Below are positions 61,246 through 64,000 of a DNA stretch of 64,000 nucleotides, piece after piece (the first letter of the stretch is position 1; each line of letters opens with the position of its first letter). The stretch is from assembly GCA_035582835.1 (NCBI GenBank), contig JAYKAV010002765.1, forward strand, positions 375,700 to 439,699, read 5' to 3'. The notes beneath the pieces were generated by a model. It saw only the letters and a program-made list of their open reading frames with translations, had not been told where the DNA came from and searched no databases. A program made the translations under genes and the position numbers. This DNA comes from Phoebastria nigripes. Taxonomy: Eukaryota > Chordata > Aves > Procellariiformes > Diomedeidae.

Positions 61246-64000
61246 ACAGCCGGAGCCGCAAAGCAGGAGCAGAGGCAAGGCTTAACCTTGCCAAGGTAGC
61301 TCCCTGGGTAGTATGAGAGCTCCCTATGTACTACTAATGTATATAATAACATAGCTGCAGTATTGCAATGTACCTCCCTAAATAATGTAAGCTAAACGGA
61401 TAAAAGCTTTTATTTAACTTCTTTTTAAAAAATCGCATCTGTGAATGAGTACCAACCTGGTGGAAGCGTTCAGCTGCACTCTGCAACTTTTCCTTCCCAG
61501 ATTGTCAGGCTCTTGCCAAAGCCGGTTGCTCAGTGTTACTGTCAAATTTCTTCATCTCTTGGTCCTCGCTGCCGGGACTCTACTGCAGTTTGCAAGCTCC
61601 TTGTTTCTGTTCTTCTTCCCCTTCAAATCTGTTAAATGTATCCTAGCTGGGCTCTGATTCCCCTTAAGCATGTCTGACCTTGTCTCCCTTTTTCTTTCTA
61701 AACAGTTAGAAAGGTTTCCCAGTTTTTCTACGATAAGAGCCACTACCCTTGTTTTTAGATTCCGTACAACTTCCATATGTAAACACCCCAACCCCAATGT
61801 GTAGTAAGGCTTCAGTTTCTCATATGCTTGTTTCTGCCATCTCTTTTATGCCCAAATCCTTATTGGTTTGACCTGCATGAATTTAGGTCTTTGTCCAGGA
61901 AAACTTTATTCCTAGAAATAGCTCTACTCAAATAGGTTAACAGACTGAAATCTGCAGGAATTATGGATGTCTATGATGATTAATTGTGAAAATGATGGTT
62001 GTGAGACACTGCTTTCTTTTGCAAGTTCATCAGAGCAGGATGCCTGCCTTCTCCTTTGCCTCAAATCTAAGACTGGCTATCTTAGATCATTAATGAAAAA
62101 TAATATCACTATGCTACTCTTACCAGCTCCTTGCTGCTACTTTTGGATGTTACTTTTAAGCCCTTGGCATGCTGCATGCCATTTGAAAATCTTTGTACAC
62201 AGCGTTTTTTTTCTGGGGAAAGAATTTAAAAAATGCAACAAAACTTAAAAGCTGATTGGTTGCTTTCAAGTGTTTTCCTTCTTTTTCTAAAAGTGTCTCA
62301 AATCTGTGGGTTGTTGAAATGCACATCAGCTTGGCACTGCCTCTGTGGTTGCGTGTGAGCCAGTTGGATCTCAAGGAAATGTAACTCACTGCAGTCCGTC
62401 CCGTGGTGAATTTTAATTCAACAAGAAACAAACATCTTTTGGTGAGTCATGGGGCATTGTTCCCTACAAACTAGCTGTCAGGAAGTGGAGTCTGACAAAG
62501 TTGATGGGCTCTCTATAAAAACAGTTTTCCCCTACACCCAGTGCTGTCTTCACATTCTTCGTGAATCATCAGATCCGGAGTCCTCTCAAATTCCCAGCAA
62601 AGGCAGAATTAGCTACCGTTCAGGGTGCGGTACTGTGGTGCTTGCCTCTCTTCTTGTATTCCTTCTTCTGATAGTTCCAGTTCTTTCCTTCAGCCATGTA
62701 TTTCACTGCTCCTCNTTTCCCTCCCATCCTGGTCAAGACTTTTACTGTGCTTCCAAGTCTGTTCCTGGTGCCTGTGTCCTCTTTGTGGCCTTCGTGCACT
62801 GACCTCATTGAAAAGGTTGTCTAGCTTTTCCTCTTGTGTAAGCCATTTTTCTGTGCCCCTCCAGTTATGTGTGGCTCCCAAATCATCCTGAAAACCTCTG
62901 TGTACACTTGTGGATGCTCAGCCTCAGGATGTGGCTGTACCTGCATCCACATGTCTTGGAAGAGCAATGCCACTGCCTGAGGGGATGCTCCAAACCTAGC
63001 ACCTGCATCACAGCTTCAGAAAGATAACTAGCCTTCATCTTTTAGCATAGCTTCTGTTGGAAACAACATTTATGCCATCCTTTAATATGTGTATGCGCAT
63101 GCATCTTGGTATTTGTCCTTTAAATAATATTTTATTTCCGTTTCCCAGTTTCAACCAAGTATGACACAAGAAGAACAGCTCCAAGGTAATTAAGTTCTTG
63201 CAAATGTTGTAGAAACAGACCAACAGGGAAAAGCAAGCCTAGAGTCAGACACTTGCCAATTTTCTCCAGTTTTCAGCTTAGTGACTGAGTGATACATTCA
63301 TATGTGACTGCCTCCATTTGGCAATAAGAGTTTTGGTGTAAATGAAGTTGTAAAAAGAAAAGGAGAAGGATTTTCTGGGTGAATGCCCCTGGATTGGCAT
63401 CTCCCTCAAAACTTCAAAGAAGATGAATAACTCTGATTTGATCCATCACATTTTGAACATGGAAACAGAAAATCTTAGTACAGTTCAGTGTAAACATTTA
63501 ATCAACCAAGGAACACAGTTCTGTAGAAGATCTAATTTCCTGAGTTGTGCTGGTCACAAAGCACTTTGTTTTTACTTTGCTGCATCTCCAGGGTACAGCT
63601 CCTGTCTTTATTCTGCCAGGCACACATTTGCGCAAGGACATCAAGTGCAGAAGGACTATGATCTCAACTAGTGTCTTTAGATCTGTTCTATTTTGATAAA
63701 ATTGGCCAACAGTTTCAAGACTTACTGAATGTTATCATATAAGCATAATTCCCTTGAAACCAAGCAAAAGTGATGATCACTCATCGTGACACAGAATAAT
63801 GTATTCCTTGATGCAGCTGGTAGGGCAAATCCCAGATCATTTGTAGCAATGACAAGATATTGGATTTTTGGTTTGCTTTGTTTTTTTTTTTTTTATCTGT
63901 TAGTCCTTGTCAACTGTAGATGGGGTTTTGTAGCACAGCTATGACCTGTCCTGGCAGACTTATTCTGGGGTAGCTACTGTATATACAGGTGCGATGATGT
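61246..64000. other. Probable first intron or intergenic DNA right of the second CpG island
   Basis: AT-rich DNA after the island. It holds the right copy of the inverted repeat and a poly(T) run at about 63880. No Nesprin-like (SYNE3) coding exon is visible, so if the island is that gene's promoter this stretch is intron 1. Confidence 0.6.
63264..63346 (-). repeat. Inverted repeat, right copy
   Basis: This is the reverse-complement partner of 59728-59810, on the other side of the second CpG island, about 3.45 kb away. Similarity fades at both ends, leaving an isolated block. It is either a second copy of an old dispersed repeat or a local inverted duplication. Confidence 0.85.

Noticed and set aside
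61246..64000. SYNE3 (Nesprin-3) coding exons
   Set aside because: No ORF resembles the spectrin-repeat protein. Only a noncoding first exon in the island is plausible.

Overview
The window is nuclear DNA from a bird. Two mobile elements point to this. One is the 3' end of a CR1 LINE with its terminal octamer repeat near 49.2-49.3 kb. The other is a solo long terminal repeat (27.27-27.77 kb) of a type common in neoavian genomes. The remainder is AT-rich, gene-poor vertebrate DNA with introns, two CpG islands and scattered single N calls. Almost all open reading frames are chance ORFs.

Only one protein-coding gene is firmly supported. It is GLRX5, the mitochondrial CGFS monothiol glutaredoxin of iron-sulfur cluster assembly, on the minus strand, with exon 1 at 44.56-44.87 kb and exon 2 at 39.89-40.07 kb. 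It starts in a CpG island (about 44.16-45.56 kb) that looks like a bidirectional promoter.

On the plus strand of that promoter, about 2.3 kb downstream, lies a tandem H/ACA RNA of about 275 nt. I identify it as SCARNA13 (U93) because its last two hairpins carry guide pockets fitting U5 position 53 and U2 position 54. The divergent, probably spliced, host transcript corresponds in position to mammalian SNHG10. The GLRX5 / SNHG10-SCARNA13 head-to-head arrangement is as in human 14q32, which predicts SYNE3, CLMN and DICER1 beyond the right edge.

Layout: 1-38.6 kb is intergenic, with degenerate MIR-like SINE copies, one solo LTR, poly(A)/poly(T) tracts, a G-quadruplex motif and a weak CpG-rich patch with a minus-strand splice donor near 32.9 kb. 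38.6-45.0 kb is GLRX5. 45.2-47.9 kb is the SNHG10-like transcript with SCARNA13. 48-60.3 kb is intergenic, with one CR1 fragment and a few strong hairpins. 60.3-61.25 kb is a second CpG island with a plus-strand splice donor, probably the noncoding first exon of the next plus-strand gene (SYNE3 by synteny). 61.25-64 kb would then be its first intron. An inverted repeat of about 80 bp flanks this second island.

I found no operon-like or defence-like system. The most informative discoveries are the scaRNA with its readable guide pockets and the inverted repeat bracketing the second CpG island.
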